64,000 nt of DNA from Pseudophaeobacter sp. (GCA_027019165.1 JALUXC010000012.1:62001-126000), one strand, 5' to 3'. Positions 45,858 to 54,898 are shown, numbered from the stretch's first letter. Notes: generated from the letters alone by a model not told the origin. Numbers and translations: made by a program.

Positions 45858-47330
45858 TTACTCTGCCGCTGCCTTCATTTCAAACCCCCGTTCGATCATA
45901 TCCGAGGGGGTCACGGGATATTCACCCGAGAAACAGGCATCGCAGTACTGCGGGCAGCCCTTGTCGCGGCCCGAGGCCTCGCCCACGGCGCGGTAAAGAC
46001 CGTCCAGCGAGATGAATTTGAGGCTGTCGACGGCCAAGTGTTCGGCCATCTGTTCCTCGGTCATGGTGGCGGCCAGCAGCTTGTCGCGGTCCGGCGTGTC
46101 CACACCATAGAAACAGGGCCAGGCGGTGGGCGGAGAGGCGATGCGGAAATGCACCTCCTTGGCGCCGGCATCCAGGATCATCTCCTTGATTTTGCGGGAG
46201 GTTGTCCCGCGCACAACCGAGTCGTCCACCAGGATCACTCGCTTGCCTTCGATCAAGGCACGGTTGACGTTCAGCTTAAGGCGCACGCCCATGTTGCGGA
46301 TCTGCTCGGTCGGCTCGATAAAGGTGCGCCCCATATACTGGTTGCGGATGATCCCCATCGCATAGGGAATGCCGGATTCCAGCGAATAGCCGATTGCCGC
46401 AGGCGTGCCACTGTCGGGCACCGGGCAAACGAGGTCTGCCTCGACCGGGTTTTCCTTGGCAAGTTCCCGCCCAATCGCCTCGCGGGTCTCATAGACCGAA
46501 CGCCCCCCTAGGATCGAATCGGGGCGCGAGAAATAGACATGCTCGAAGATGCAGAATTTCGACGGCTGGCGGCGGAAGGGGAAATGGCTCTCGACGCCCT
46601 TGTCGTTGATCACCACCATCTCGCCCGGCTCGATTTCACGGATGAACTCGGCGCCGATGATATCGAGCGCGCAGGTTTCCGAGCTGAGCGCATAGCCATC
46701 GCCGATCTTGCCCAGCACCAGCGGGCGCACGCCCAAAGGATCGCGCACGCCGATCAGTTTGGTGCGGGTCATGGCGACGACGGAAAAGGCGCCTTCAACC
46801 TTGCGCAGCGCCTCTTCCATGCGGTCGGGGATCGACCGGCCCATGGAGCGCGCCATAAGGTGAATGATGCATTCACTGTCCGAGGAGCTTTGGAAGATCG
46901 AGCCGCGTTCGATCAGCTCACGGCGCAGGGCGTTTGCATTGGTGATATTGCCGTTATGGGCAATGGCCGCGCCGCCCATGGCGAATTCGCCAAAGAAGGG
47001 CTGCACGTCGCGGATCGCGGTCTGGCCTTTCGATCCGGCGGTGGAATAGCGCACATGGCCGATGGCAAGCGGTCCTGGCACCGTGGCCATCACATCCTGT
47101 GAAGTGAAGTTGTCGCGCACATAACCAAAGCGGCGCACGCTATTGAAGCCTTCGACAGGATCATGGGAGACGATCCCGCCCGCTTCCTGTCCGCGGTGCT
47201 GCAGCGCATGCAGGCCAAGGGCAACGAAATTTGCGGCGTCCTGGACGCCGACGACGCCAAAAACACCGCATTCTTCGCGCAGTTTGTCATCGTCAAAAGG
47301 GTGGGCGGGGGGCATCTGCGGCATCGGCAA
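45858..47330 (-). CDS. purF: Amidophosphoribosyltransferase
   Basis: 490 aa. First step of purine synthesis: PRPP plus glutamine to phosphoribosylamine. The N-terminal glutaminase domain has the active Cys in EECGVFG (Cys21) after a short propeptide-like leader; the C-terminal phosphoribosyltransferase domain has the PRPP loop ILVDDSVVRGTTS (about 362-374). Full length and intact. Upstream lies a Hint gene that separates it from cvpA, its usual partner. Confidence 0.96.
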   Translation of the reverse strand: MPMPQMPPAHPFDDDKLREECGVFGVVGVQDAANFVALGLHALQHRGQEAGGIVSHDPVEGFNSVRRFGYVRDNFTSQDVMATVPGPLAIGHVRYSTAGSKGQTAIRDVQPFFGEFAMGGAAIAHNGNITNANALRRELIERGSIFQSSSDSECIIHLMARSMGRSIPDRMEEALRKVEGAFSVVAMTRTKLIGVRDPLGVRPLVLGKIGDGYALSSETCALDIIGAEFIREIEPGEMVVINDKGVESHFPFRRQPSKFCIFEHVYFSRPDSILGGRSVYETREAIGRELAKENPVEADLVCPVPDSGTPAAIGYSLESGIPYAMGIIRNQYMGRTFIEPTEQIRNMGVRLKLNVNRALIEGKRVILVDDSVVRGTTSRKIKEMILDAGAKEVHFRIASPPTAWPCFYGVDTPDRDKLLAATMTEEQMAEHLAVDSLKFISLDGLYRAVGEASGRDKGCPQYCDACFSGEYPVTPSDMIERGFEMKAAAE

Positions 47331-47442
47331 GGCGTGTGGCTCCGAATCCGGGAACGAATGATGGCCCTCACATAGTGCCTTAATACCGGGATGTCATCAA
47401 AGGATCACAATCTGTTTGGTAAAGGCGGATTTGTCGCGCATG

Positions 47443-47478
47443 AAAAAGGGGCACGGTCTGTCGACCTTGTGCCCCTTG
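47443..47478 (-). terminator. Intrinsic terminator of the Hint-domain gene
   Basis: AAGGGGCAC pairs with GTGCCCCTT with an inner GGTC/GACC stem. Read on the minus strand it is followed by TTTTTC, about 70 bases after the Hint gene stop. Confidence 0.75.
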
Positions 47479-47550
47479 GGCTGTGCCCTCAGTTGGTGCT
47501 GCTCGTTATGCGGGTTTGCCTGTTTTTCCCGATTTTTTACGTGAGGGCGC

Positions 47551-48243
47551 TCAAGCCGCCAGGGCCGGTGCAAAAATCTCGTCGAACGGGGCCGGGTAGC
47601 GGGCGTCTTCTGCGCCCATGCCGGAGTGGGACAGGGCGCGGCCCTCTTCGCTGGCCAGAACCTGACGCACTTCGGTCAGGGACAATTCGCAAAAGGCTCC
47701 GTCTACGCCACCTTCGCCAGCGAGCATGAGCATGCCGCTTTCGGCCCAGATCAGCTCTTCTTCGGCGCAGGTGATGTGGATGCGGCCGATGCTTTCGGGG
47801 GCGGCAGCTTTGATACCTTTGTAGCCAGCCAGATGGACCAGTTTGGCGGTAACCAGCGGCAGTCCGAACAGGCGTTCGGCAGCGTCGAGTTCAAGCGCTA
47901 CGGTCTGATCGGCCGGCAGCAGCAGGTCGGTGTCATTGCCAAGCGCGCCGGCGGGCACATGCATCAGGGTGGTCAGGCGTGGCACTGCGTGGCGAATGGC
48001 TTCAACTTCCTGGGCGCCGCCATCGAAGGTGTAGATCATGTCGCCTGGCTTCACGTCACGGGCCTGCACAAAACCGCGGTCTGTTTCAACCAGCGTCGAG
48101 GGCAGGAAGCCACCTTCGCGGGGGCGCAGCGGCGCGGCGTCAAAGGAAGAGGTCAGCAGGGACGTGCTTTGAAACAGGGAAAAATCCAACAGCATGTCCA
48201 CCGGCTGGTAGTCGGCAAAAGAGTTGAAGTGATCCAGCAACAT
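47551..48243 (-). CDS. Hint-domain protein (second copy)
   Basis: 230 aa. The Hint-like core begins near residue 48 (LPSTLVETDRGFVQARDVKPGD) and includes LLLPADQTVALE (about 102-113). The Cys or Ser usual at the first residue of the Hint fold is absent. N-terminus LLDHFNSFADYQPVDMLLDF resembles that of Roseobacter secreted Hint proteins; no classical signal peptide. It sits between cvpA and purF with its own terminator and an AT-rich upstream region, so it looks inserted and separately transcribed. Confidence 0.72.
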   Translation of the reverse strand: MLLDHFNSFADYQPVDMLLDFSLFQSTSLLTSSFDAAPLRPREGGFLPSTLVETDRGFVQARDVKPGDMIYTFDGGAQEVEAIRHAVPRLTTLMHVPAGALGNDTDLLLPADQTVALELDAAERLFGLPLVTAKLVHLAGYKGIKAAAPESIGRIHITCAEEELIWAESGMLMLAGEGGVDGAFCELSLTEVRQVLASEEGRALSHSGMGAEDARYPAPFDEIFAPALAA

Positions 48244-48640
48244 TTTCGTGTCCCTTCTGAGAGCGAGCGGCTTTCTGCCTGTCGTTGGATCTAATTGGCC
48301 CTCGAATTTGGCCGAAAATGGGGCAAGGGTGCGGCCAATTTGGTGATAGCCGCAATTTTCGGGGACAAATGCTCATTTTTTTCCCGGATTGTTAACCATT
48401 TGCTGGTGCCGAATGAGGTTTTGTTAACTTTTTCCTCTTGTCAGCACCATTTCGCCAGTGCCGTAGAGGAGCGGCGATTCTCTGCCGGTCGGCTTCTCCG
48501 AATCGTGTTCGGAGGGAGGAGATGATCGGAGGGAACATCCTTCGGGCAGCGTATTTTCTTTTCCAAGGCTTTGAAAACAAAATAAAAAGGCGCCAGATTG
48601 GCGCCCTTTGTCTCTCCATTCTGATCTGGCTGTGTTGAAA
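48244..48640. other. Non-coding region upstream of the second Hint gene
   Basis: About 400 bases with no gene. AT-rich stretches around 48350-48440 include two GTTAAC hexamers 38 bases apart and probably hold the Hint promoter. The right end holds the cvpA terminator. Confidence 0.45.
48584..48610 (-). terminator. Intrinsic terminator of cvpA
   Basis: AAAGGCGCCA and its complement TGGCGCC-TTT form a stem around GAT; on the minus strand a T run follows (TTTTTATTTT). It ends about 30 bases after the cvpA stop and could act in both directions. Confidence 0.85.
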
Positions 48641-49195
48641 TCAGCCTTCGCAGGTGCCGATAAGGGCCTCATATTGCTGGGTCACCCAGCCAAGCGCTTG
48701 CTCGGGATTGCGGTCTTCGATCTTGCCGATCATGCGCTCGAACACCACGGCAGAACGGCTTTCGTCAACGATTGTAAAGCTCTGCCCGGTCATGACGACA
48801 TTGTAGAGGAAGAAGGCAATCGCCACCAAAAGGATGCCGCGCAACACGCCAAAGAAGAAGCCCGCGCCCTGATCCAGCCCGCCGAGGGCAGAGCGCTGCA
48901 CCAGAGAAGCAAAGAGCGGCGTAAAGAAGGATGCGACGATCAGCGCCAGCGCAAATACGGCGGCAAAGGCCGCGATGATCGAAAGTTCGCAGCTGTCAGC
49001 AATGAATTCGCCCACCACAGGGATCTCGGCCATCAGCGGCTCAACCTGCGGCGCAAACATGAAGGCCAGGATGCCGGCCACGACCCAGCCGGCAATCGCC
49101 ATTGCCTCGCGCACGAGGCCGCGCGAATAGGCCAGCAATGCCGATACAACAATGACCAGGGCCACGACCCCGTCGATAATGGTGAAACCTTCCAT
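48641..49195 (-). CDS. cvpA: CvpA-family membrane protein
   Basis: 184 aa, four membrane segments (for example VVALVIVVSALLAY, GWVVAGILAFMF, LALIVASFFTPLF). CvpA is linked to purine synthesis and envelope maintenance; the signature DGVVALVIVVSALLAYSRG is split here as DGVVALVIV and SALLAYSRG. The C-terminus (about residues 140-184) is soluble. Adjacent to radA upstream (42 bases), with the purF gene beyond the Hint gene. Confidence 0.9.
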   Translation of the reverse strand: MEGFTIIDGVVALVIVVSALLAYSRGLVREAMAIAGWVVAGILAFMFAPQVEPLMAEIPVVGEFIADSCELSIIAAFAAVFALALIVASFFTPLFASLVQRSALGGLDQGAGFFFGVLRGILLVAIAFFLYNVVMTGQSFTIVDESRSAVVFERMIGKIEDRNPEQALGWVTQQYEALIGTCEG

Positions 49196-49237
49196 GTCCC
49201 TCGCCCGTTAGCCCACAGTAAAAGTCTTGCGGCGACT

Positions 49238-50605
49238 TTAGCCTGCCCCAAAGAATTCGCCAACAAATCCGGTCAGGTCGTTGACCTTGCGCTGGGCAAT
49301 GCCCGAGACAGATACGGATTTGCCGCCGCCGGGGGCAATGGCTGAGGTGAAACCAAGTTTTTGCGCCTCTTTCAACCTGTTTTCTGTCTGCGGGGCAGGT
49401 CTGAGGGCACCAGATAGTGAGATTTCTCCGAATATTGCCGTATCGGCGGGAAGCGGCGTATCTTCACGGGCACTGAGAAGGGCTGCCGCGACGGCCAGAT
49501 CGGCGGCGGGCTCCGAGATTTTCATGCCGCCCGCGACATTGAGATAGACATCAAGACCGGCAAAAGGAATGCCGCAGCGCGCCTCGAGGACTGCAAGGAT
49601 CATGGCAAGGCGGGAGGAATCCCAGCCCACCACCGCGCGGCGCGGCTGGGAATGAGGGGAGGGGGCGACCAGCGCTTGAAGTTCGACCAGCACGGGGCGG
49701 GTGCCTTCTATACCGGCAAAGACCACCGATCCGGGCGAAGGCTGACCGCGTTCTGACAGGAACAGGGCAGAGGGGTTCACCACTTCGGAAAGACCCGCGC
49801 CGGTCATCTCGAAGACGCCGATCTCATCGGCCGGGCCGAAGCGGTTCTTGACGGCGCGCAGGATTCGGAACTGATGGCCGCGCTCGCCCTCGAAATAGAG
49901 AACGGTATCGACCATATGCTCAACCACGCGGGGGCCCGCGATCTGGCCCTCCTTGGTGACATGGCCGACCATGATGATGGAGATGCCGTTGGTCTTGGCA
50001 AAGGTCGTCAGCTCGTGGGCAGCGGCGCGGACCTGGCTGACGGAGCCCGGCGCGCTGTCCACGTGATCGGCCCACATGGTCTGGATGGAGTCGATGATGG
50101 CAAGCTGGGGCTTTTCCGCTTCAAGCGTCGTCAGGATATCGCGCAGGTTGGTTTCGGCTGCGAGTTTCACCGGTGCCTCTGCCAGCCCCAGACGCTGTGC
50201 CCGCATCCGCACCTGGGCGCTGGCCTCCTCGCCGCTGACGTAGATGGTTTTGAGACCTGCACGGGCAAAGCGCGCGGCGGCCTGCAACAGGAGCGTGGAT
50301 TTGCCGATGCCTGGATCGCCCCCCACGAGGATGGCCGAGGCGGGCACCAGACCGCCGCCCAGCACCCGGTCAAGTTCGCCGACGCCCGAATGGCTGCGTG
50401 GGGGCGGGGTTTCTTCGGTCGCAAGATCGGTGAGGGGGATGGTGCGCCCGCGCCGCGCCCCGAGGCTTTTCTTGGCGGGACCGCCTGTGGAGAGGCCCTT
50501 GTCCTCGGTTATGGTGTTCCATTCGCCGCAGCCTTCGCAGCGGCCGGACCATTTCGTATAGCTGGCGCCGCAGGCCGAGCAGGAGAAGGAAGTTGATTTT
50601 GCCAT
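49238..50605 (-). CDS. radA: DNA repair protein RadA
   Basis: 455 aa RecA-like ATPase and Lon-like domain; branch migration in recombination. N-terminal zinc finger CSACGASYTKWSGRCEGC (residues about 8-25), Walker A GGDPGIGKST (about 95-104), the RadA-specific KNRFG (about 251-255) and a C-terminal Lon-type domain with its catalytic Ser altered as usual. Start at MAKSTSF; an ATG six codons earlier is possible but lacks homology. Confidence 0.95.
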   Translation of the reverse strand: MAKSTSFSCSACGASYTKWSGRCEGCGEWNTITEDKGLSTGGPAKKSLGARRGRTIPLTDLATEETPPPRSHSGVGELDRVLGGGLVPASAILVGGDPGIGKSTLLLQAAARFARAGLKTIYVSGEEASAQVRMRAQRLGLAEAPVKLAAETNLRDILTTLEAEKPQLAIIDSIQTMWADHVDSAPGSVSQVRAAAHELTTFAKTNGISIIMVGHVTKEGQIAGPRVVEHMVDTVLYFEGERGHQFRILRAVKNRFGPADEIGVFEMTGAGLSEVVNPSALFLSERGQPSPGSVVFAGIEGTRPVLVELQALVAPSPHSQPRRAVVGWDSSRLAMILAVLEARCGIPFAGLDVYLNVAGGMKISEPAADLAVAAALLSAREDTPLPADTAIFGEISLSGALRPAPQTENRLKEAQKLGFTSAIAPGGGKSVSVSGIAQRKVNDLTGFVGEFFGAG

Positions 50606-50911
50606 GGGGTTGTTTTGCCTCATGTTCAGGGTTTGTTCAAGGCGTGAAGGAGGTTCTCCCGCCCGTCGCGTGATCCCTGTCGGGATCCGCTCCCGTTGGG
50701 CCCGGCACCGCTGTCGCGGTGCCTTTTTGTTAGAAGTGCACCGCTGTCGCGGTGCGGCAGAGCTGGCAGTGCGCCGCTGTGCGGCGAAAGGAAATTGCTG
50801 AGAAGCGCTTCAGGGGCAGGTTTGCCCTGAAGGCGCGATTTCGAGTTTAGGGGGATCAAAGCCGCGTCAATGATCTGCGACCTTGCTGCGCAAGGCGGCG
50901 CCTGCGCGCCG
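50606..50911. other. Non-coding region between pqiA-like and radA with a hairpin array
   Basis: 306 bases without a credible gene. It holds four successive short palindromes (50672-50786), one of which is a plus-strand terminator, and a nested palindrome touching the pqiA-like stop (50866-50919). The radA promoter should lie near its start at 50605. Confidence 0.5.
50672..50786 (+). repeat. Array of four hairpins with TGTC/TGT loops
   Basis: GATCCC-TGTC-GGGATC (50672-50687), GGCACCGC-TGTC-GCGGTGCC (50704-50723), GCACCGC-TGTC-GCGGTGC (50738-50755) and CGCCGC-TGT-GCGGCG (50772-50786). The second is followed by TTTTT and is a textbook plus-strand terminator. All share the same loop, so they may be copies of one small element. 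Confidence 0.75.
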
Positions 50912-50919
50912 TCATTGAC
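50866..50919. repeat. Nested palindrome at the end of the pqiA-like gene
   Basis: Outer arms GTCAATGA (50866-50873) and TCATTGAC (50912-50919) enclose CCTTGC-TGC-GCAAGG (50881-50895) and CGGCGC-CTGC-GCGCCG (50896-50911). The shape is that of REP-type elements. The outer right arm contains the stop codon of the pqiA-like gene. Confidence 0.55.
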
Positions 50920-51361
50920 CCGGATTTGATCGCAAGTGGCGCTCGGTTGCGAGGCCGAGGGCGATGGAGGTGAGGATGCAGGCTGAGAAGAGGTAGAGGC
51001 CCCAGCCGGTCTCGATCGTGACATAGCCGATGCCCTTGGCAATGGTGATATAGAGCGCGATGAGGAAGATATCGGCCATGGCGAGTTTGCCCAAGATATG
51101 CAGAACGGGTTGGGCGCGGGGATCCAGCAGGTTCCATTGGACGAGCGCAAGGCCGATGGTTTTGAGATAGGGGGCAAAGATGGCAAAGACAGTGACCAGC
51201 AGAGCCAGTACCACATCGTTGCCCCAGAGGGATTGCAGGCCAGTGATGACGCTGATTTCGCTAAGACCGAACAGAGGCAGCAGGCCTGCCCGCATCAGCG
51301 GGGCAAACCAGGAGATCGGGTAGAGGATCAGCAGCGAAAGGGTTGCAAGGCGGAGGATCAT
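50912..51361 (-). CDS. Paraquat-inducible protein A-like membrane protein
   Basis: 149 aa, four membrane helices with the PqiA-type pattern: ILRLATLSLLILYPISWFAPLM, then VLALLVTVFAIFAPYLKTIGLAL (cut after VLALLVTVFAIF), and WLYLFSACIL-like ends. PqiA proteins pair with MCE (PqiB) proteins in lipid trafficking, which fits the mlaE/mlaF genes just upstream. Only half the length of E. coli PqiA (one repeat). The short C-terminus overlaps a nested palindrome. Confidence 0.82.
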   Translation of the reverse strand: MILRLATLSLLILYPISWFAPLMRAGLLPLFGLSEISVITGLQSLWGNDVVLALLVTVFAIFAPYLKTIGLALVQWNLLDPRAQPVLHILGKLAMADIFLIALYITIAKGIGYVTIETGWGLYLFSACILTSIALGLATERHLRSNPGQ

Positions 51362-51512
51362 GGCGGTCCAGTTTGTTGGTATTGCTTAGATGTGTGCCTT
51401 TCCGCGTCGATTTGGAAGAGGGCACAAGCAGCAAAAGACCGCCTTGGTCGCTGACTTTAGAGCGCTACCGGGTTTCGAAAAGAGGCCTTGAATGTTCGAA
51501 TGGCTGCTGGCC

Positions 51513-51884
51513 TCAGTCGTAGGTATGTTCGTGTAGCAGCAGTTCAGCAAAAAGATACGTTGACGCTAGACATAGGCACAAGGCAACCAATGCGTGCCCG
51601 CGGAAATACCCCAGTCGCAGGACGTTGAGCAGAAGGATGCAGACAGTTCCCGTGATAAAGGGGGCCAGCAGAACAGGGATGCCAAAGAACATGGGATGAA
51701 AGCCCGGGCCGATTGTGAGGCACAGTCCGATCCCAATCGAAAAGAAGCACACCGCAGGAAGAGCCATCAGAAGTTGGCTTGATAGGTAGAGAGGTGTTTG
51801 ACCTTTCAGTCGGCTTCCAAGGGAAATTGCCGCAAAGGCTCCGGCAAAAGGGCTGCAAAGAAGGATCAGAGCAACCAACGCCAC
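51513..51884 (-). CDS. Small four-helix membrane protein, unknown
   Basis: 123 aa, strongly hydrophobic, about four membrane helices (LVALILLCSPFAGAFAA, LLMALPAVCFFSIGIGL, GIPVLLAPFITGTVCILL, ALVALCLCLASTYLF). The GTG start directly abuts the mlaF stop. No ribosome site of normal strength is visible, so translation may depend on readthrough from mlaF. No family recognised. Possibly an accessory subunit of the lipid transporter (inference). Confidence 0.5.
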   Translation of the reverse strand: MALVALILLCSPFAGAFAAISLGSRLKGQTPLYLSSQLLMALPAVCFFSIGIGLCLTIGPGFHPMFFGIPVLLAPFITGTVCILLLNVLRLGYFRGHALVALCLCLASTYLFAELLLHEHTYD

Positions 51885-52631
51885 CTACCGCACCGCCTCG
51901 ATTGGACCCTCCGCGCGGCCGTGGATGAATTGGTCGAGGTAGGGATCTCCCGAATTGTCCATCTGGCCAACGGGGCCGGTCCATTTGATCACGCCGTCAT
52001 GCAGCATGGCGATATTGTCGGCGATGGCACGCACCGAGGTCATGTCGTGGGTGATGGTCATGGCGGTGGCGCCCATTTCGACCACGATCTCGCGGATCAG
52101 ATCATTGATCACCCCCGCCATGATCGGATCAAGGCCGGTGGTCGGCTCGTCAAAGAAGATGATCTCGGGCTCGGCGGCGATGGCGCGGGCAAGACCGACG
52201 CGTTTCTGCATGCCGCCCGAGAGTTCCGCGGGCAGGCGGTCAGCGACATCGGGTTTGAGGCCCACACGGCGCAGTTTCTCGATGGCGATCTCGCGCGCCT
52301 CTTCGGCGGGGCGTTTCAGCGCGCCGCGCATCAGGCGGAAGGCCACGTTTTGCCAGACGGGCAGGGAGTCGAACAGTGCACCACCCTGAAACAGCATGCC
52401 AAAGCGGGCCAAAAAGGCATCGCGGTCGCCACTGTCTGCGGGTTTGCCATCCACCAGAATACTGCCGCTGTCGGGTTTGATGAGGCCAAGGATGCATTTC
52501 AGCGCCACAGATTTGCCGGTGCCGGAGCCGCCGATGATCACCATGGAGGTGCCCTTTGGGATCTCCAAAGTCATGCCGCGCAGAACCTGGTTGGAGCCAA
52601 AGGCCTTGTGGATGTCGTCCAGCTTAATCAT
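51885..52631 (-). CDS. mlaF: MlaF-type ABC ATPase for lipid transport
   Basis: 248 aa. Walker A GGSGTGKS near residues 34-41, signature LSGGMQKRVGLARA, Walker B EIIFFDEP, and H-loop ITHDMTS. ATPase of the Mla (phospholipid) transport system, paired with the MlaE permease. The start overlaps the upstream lipoprotein gene by eight bases. No MCE-family mlaD gene is adjacent in this window. Confidence 0.9.
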   Translation of the reverse strand: MIKLDDIHKAFGSNQVLRGMTLEIPKGTSMVIIGGSGTGKSVALKCILGLIKPDSGSILVDGKPADSGDRDAFLARFGMLFQGGALFDSLPVWQNVAFRLMRGALKRPAEEAREIAIEKLRRVGLKPDVADRLPAELSGGMQKRVGLARAIAAEPEIIFFDEPTTGLDPIMAGVINDLIREIVVEMGATAMTITHDMTSVRAIADNIAMLHDGVIKWTGPVGQMDNSGDPYLDQFIHGRAEGPIEAVR

Positions 52632-53085
52632 TGGTCACCTCATAATTCGAGGGGCGGGGGCTTCGGTGCCATGGCACCTTTCCGTGTTCAAAACGTGCGT
52701 CGGCTTTAATGTCCGCTGGGGACCGGACTACATCCGCGTCGATGTTCAAGGCATATGAGTATCGGTACGCGCGCCTGTCTGCGAAGACTCTGTCACCCGG
52801 TGGGCGCAGTCCAAAAATCACATCGGCGGCAGTCAGCTTTTTCTCAGAGACATATTGGCACAACGATTGTGCGCAGGTGAAACCGTCCTGTTCGAGAAAG
52901 GCGATGGATTCGGGGCGGGTCATGCCTTTGAGGTGTTCGAAGGCGGCAGATTGAAGCGCTTTGTCCGCCGAACTGTCACGGCTGATGCGGGCATGGTCGT
53001 GGTAGGAGTTCACCACCGCGTGGCTAGGTCCCTCGCAAGCGCCCAAGAGCAAAGCAACGCCTATGATCCAGCCGCGTCGTCTCAT
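52624..53085 (-). CDS. Small lipoprotein inside the mla gene run
   Basis: 153 aa. Signal peptide with lipobox LLLGAC (Cys17) after [12 protein letters not shown], so a membrane-anchored lipoprotein. The mature part has two further Cys (FTCAQSLCQ near 70-77) that could form a disulfide. Overlaps mlaE (four bases) and mlaF (eight bases), so it is translated with them. No family recognised; perhaps a periplasmic partner of the Mla transporter (inference). Confidence 0.72.
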   Translation of the reverse strand: MRRRGWIIGVALLLGACEGPSHAVVNSYHDHARISRDSSADKALQSAAFEHLKGMTRPESIAFLEQDGFTCAQSLCQYVSEKKLTAADVIFGLRPPGDRVFADRRAYRYSYALNIDADVVRSPADIKADARFEHGKVPWHRSPRPSNYEVTND

Positions 53086-53864
53086 ACCGAGAAGAACGCC
53101 CCCGTCAGCAGGAAGTTGGCGGCGAGGATCAGGACGGCGGCGGCCTCAACCGAGCCTTTGGTGGCGCGGCCCACACCTTGGGCGCCGCGGCCCGATTGCA
53201 TGCCGTAGTAGCAGCCCATCAGCGACGCGAGGGTGCCAAAGGCGGCACCTTTCACCAGCGAGGAAATGATGTCGAGCGGCTCGAGGAAATCCACGGTGTT
53301 CTTGAGGTATGCGGCGGCATTGAAATCGAGATTGTGCACCGCCACCGCATAGCCGCCCGCGATGCCGATGATGTCCCCGATCCCGACCAGCAGCGGCACG
53401 GTCAGAAAGGCCGCCAGCACGCGCGGGGCAACGAGGTATTGCATCGGGTTGGTGGAGAGCGTCACCAGGGCGTCGATCTGCTCGGTCACCTTCATGGTGG
53501 CGATTTCGGCCGCGATGGAGGAGGTCACGCGCGCGGCGATCATCAGGCCGACCAGCACGGGGCCAAGCTCACGCACCATGCCGATGGCGACGATCTGGGG
53601 CACCACCGCCTCGGCGTTGAAGCGGGCGCCGCCTGCGTAGATCTGCAGGGCCAGCGCGCCGCCGGTGAAGATCGCGGTGAGGCCCACCACCGGCAGGGAC
53701 AGCCAGCCGATATGCAAAAGCGCATTCAGTGTTTCACGCCCATAGAACGGCGGGCGCAGCATATGGGTGAGGGTTGAGAGCCCAAACAGCGCCACACGGC
53801 CAATGGCCGATAGCCAGTCGAGTGCGAGACGGCCAATCCGGGCCAGAAGGGCGAGCGGGTTCAT
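53082..53864 (-). CDS. mlaE: MlaE-type ABC permease
   Basis: 260 aa, about five or six membrane helices and the family core [39 protein letters not shown] (short motifs [22 protein letters not shown]). Permease for lipid transport with MlaF. Start overlaps the alr stop by four bases (ATGA), so translation is coupled to alanine racemase. Confidence 0.93.
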   Translation of the reverse strand: MNPLALLARIGRLALDWLSAIGRVALFGLSTLTHMLRPPFYGRETLNALLHIGWLSLPVVGLTAIFTGGALALQIYAGGARFNAEAVVPQIVAIGMVRELGPVLVGLMIAARVTSSIAAEIATMKVTEQIDALVTLSTNPMQYLVAPRVLAAFLTVPLLVGIGDIIGIAGGYAVAVHNLDFNAAAYLKNTVDFLEPLDIISSLVKGAAFGTLASLMGCYYGMQSGRGAQGVGRATKGSVEAAAVLILAANFLLTGAFFSV

Positions 53865-54898
53865 CCCTGATAGGTCCGTGCATAGCGGCGGCCCATCGAG
53901 GTCAGGATCTCATAGCCGATGGTGCCTGCCGCATCGGCCAGGGTATCGACGGTCTGAACCTCGTTCAAAAGCGTCAGCATTGCCGGGTCTTCGCCAAGAT
54001 CGGTGATGTCGATGGTGATGAGATCCATCGAGATCCGCCCCACAACCGGGCAGGGGGTATCGCCTGCATAGGCCGATAGACCGCCATTGGTCATGGCGCG
54101 GGGCAGCCCGTCGGCGTATCCGGCCGCGACTGTTGCGATGCGGCTGGGCCGCGCGGCGGTCCAGGTGTTGCCATAGCCGACGGTTTCACCGGGCATCAGA
54201 TCGCGGGTCTGGATCACCGGCAGATCGAGGGTCACGACCGGCACCGCGTCGCCAAAGGGCTGGCCGCCATAAAGGCCGATCCCCGGACGGCACAGGTCAA
54301 AGTGATAGTCGGGGCCAAGCAGGATGCCGCCTGTCGCGGAGAGCGAACGCGGCACTTCGATCCCGTCGGTCATTTCGTGGAACACGTTCAGCTGCTGGGC
54401 ATTCATCGCATGATCCGGCTCGTCAGCGCAGGCCAGGTGCGACATCAGCAGGACCGGGTTTTGCCCCAGAGCGATGTCGCGCACCGCGGCCCATTCGGCG
54501 GGCTCCATCCCCAGCCGGTTCATGCCGCTGTCGAGTTGCACACCAAAGGCATGGCCCGGCAGGCTTTCGAAATGGCGCAACATCTGATCCAGCGAGTTGA
54601 GCATCGGGGCGAGCTGGAATTCGCGCAAGAGCTTGGTGTCGCCCTCCATATGGCCGGAAAAGACCGAAATGCCCGGCCCAGGCCCAAGGGCGCGGCGCAG
54701 GGCCACGCCTTCCTCGGCGGCCGCCACAAAAAAGTTGCGCGCCCCGGCCTTTGCCAGCGCCGTCGCAACGCGGCCTGAATCGAGGCCATATCCGTTTGCC
54801 TTGACCACCGCGGCGGTCTCGCAGTTGGTCTTTGCGTCGAGGTTGCGCCAGTTGGTCACCAGTGCATCCAGGTTGATTGTCAGTCGTGCCGTGCTCAT
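53861..54898 (-). CDS. alr: Alanine racemase
   Basis: 345 aa, PLP-dependent; makes D-alanine for peptidoglycan. PLP lysine in [10 protein letters not shown] (Lys33). Family segments [10 protein letters not shown] and [15 protein letters not shown] are present. First in the alr-mlaE-lipoprotein-mlaF run. Start ATG at 54898, separated by 117 bases from the NTF2-like gene. Confidence 0.95.
   Translation of the reverse strand: MSTARLTINLDALVTNWRNLDAKTNCETAAVVKANGYGLDSGRVATALAKAGARNFFVAAAEEGVALRRALGPGPGISVFSGHMEGDTKLLREFQLAPMLNSLDQMLRHFESLPGHAFGVQLDSGMNRLGMEPAEWAAVRDIALGQNPVLLMSHLACADEPDHAMNAQQLNVFHEMTDGIEVPRSLSATGGILLGPDYHFDLCRPGIGLYGGQPFGDAVPVVTLDLPVIQTRDLMPGETVGYGNTWTAARPSRIATVAAGYADGLPRAMTNGGLSAYAGDTPCPVVGRISMDLITIDITDLGEDPAMLTLLNEVQTVDTLADAAGTIGYEILTSMGRRYARTYQG

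Noticed and set aside
50626-51216. 196-aa minus-strand Ser/Pro-rich frame
   Set aside because: Out-of-frame shadow of the pqiA-like gene continuing through the hairpin array.
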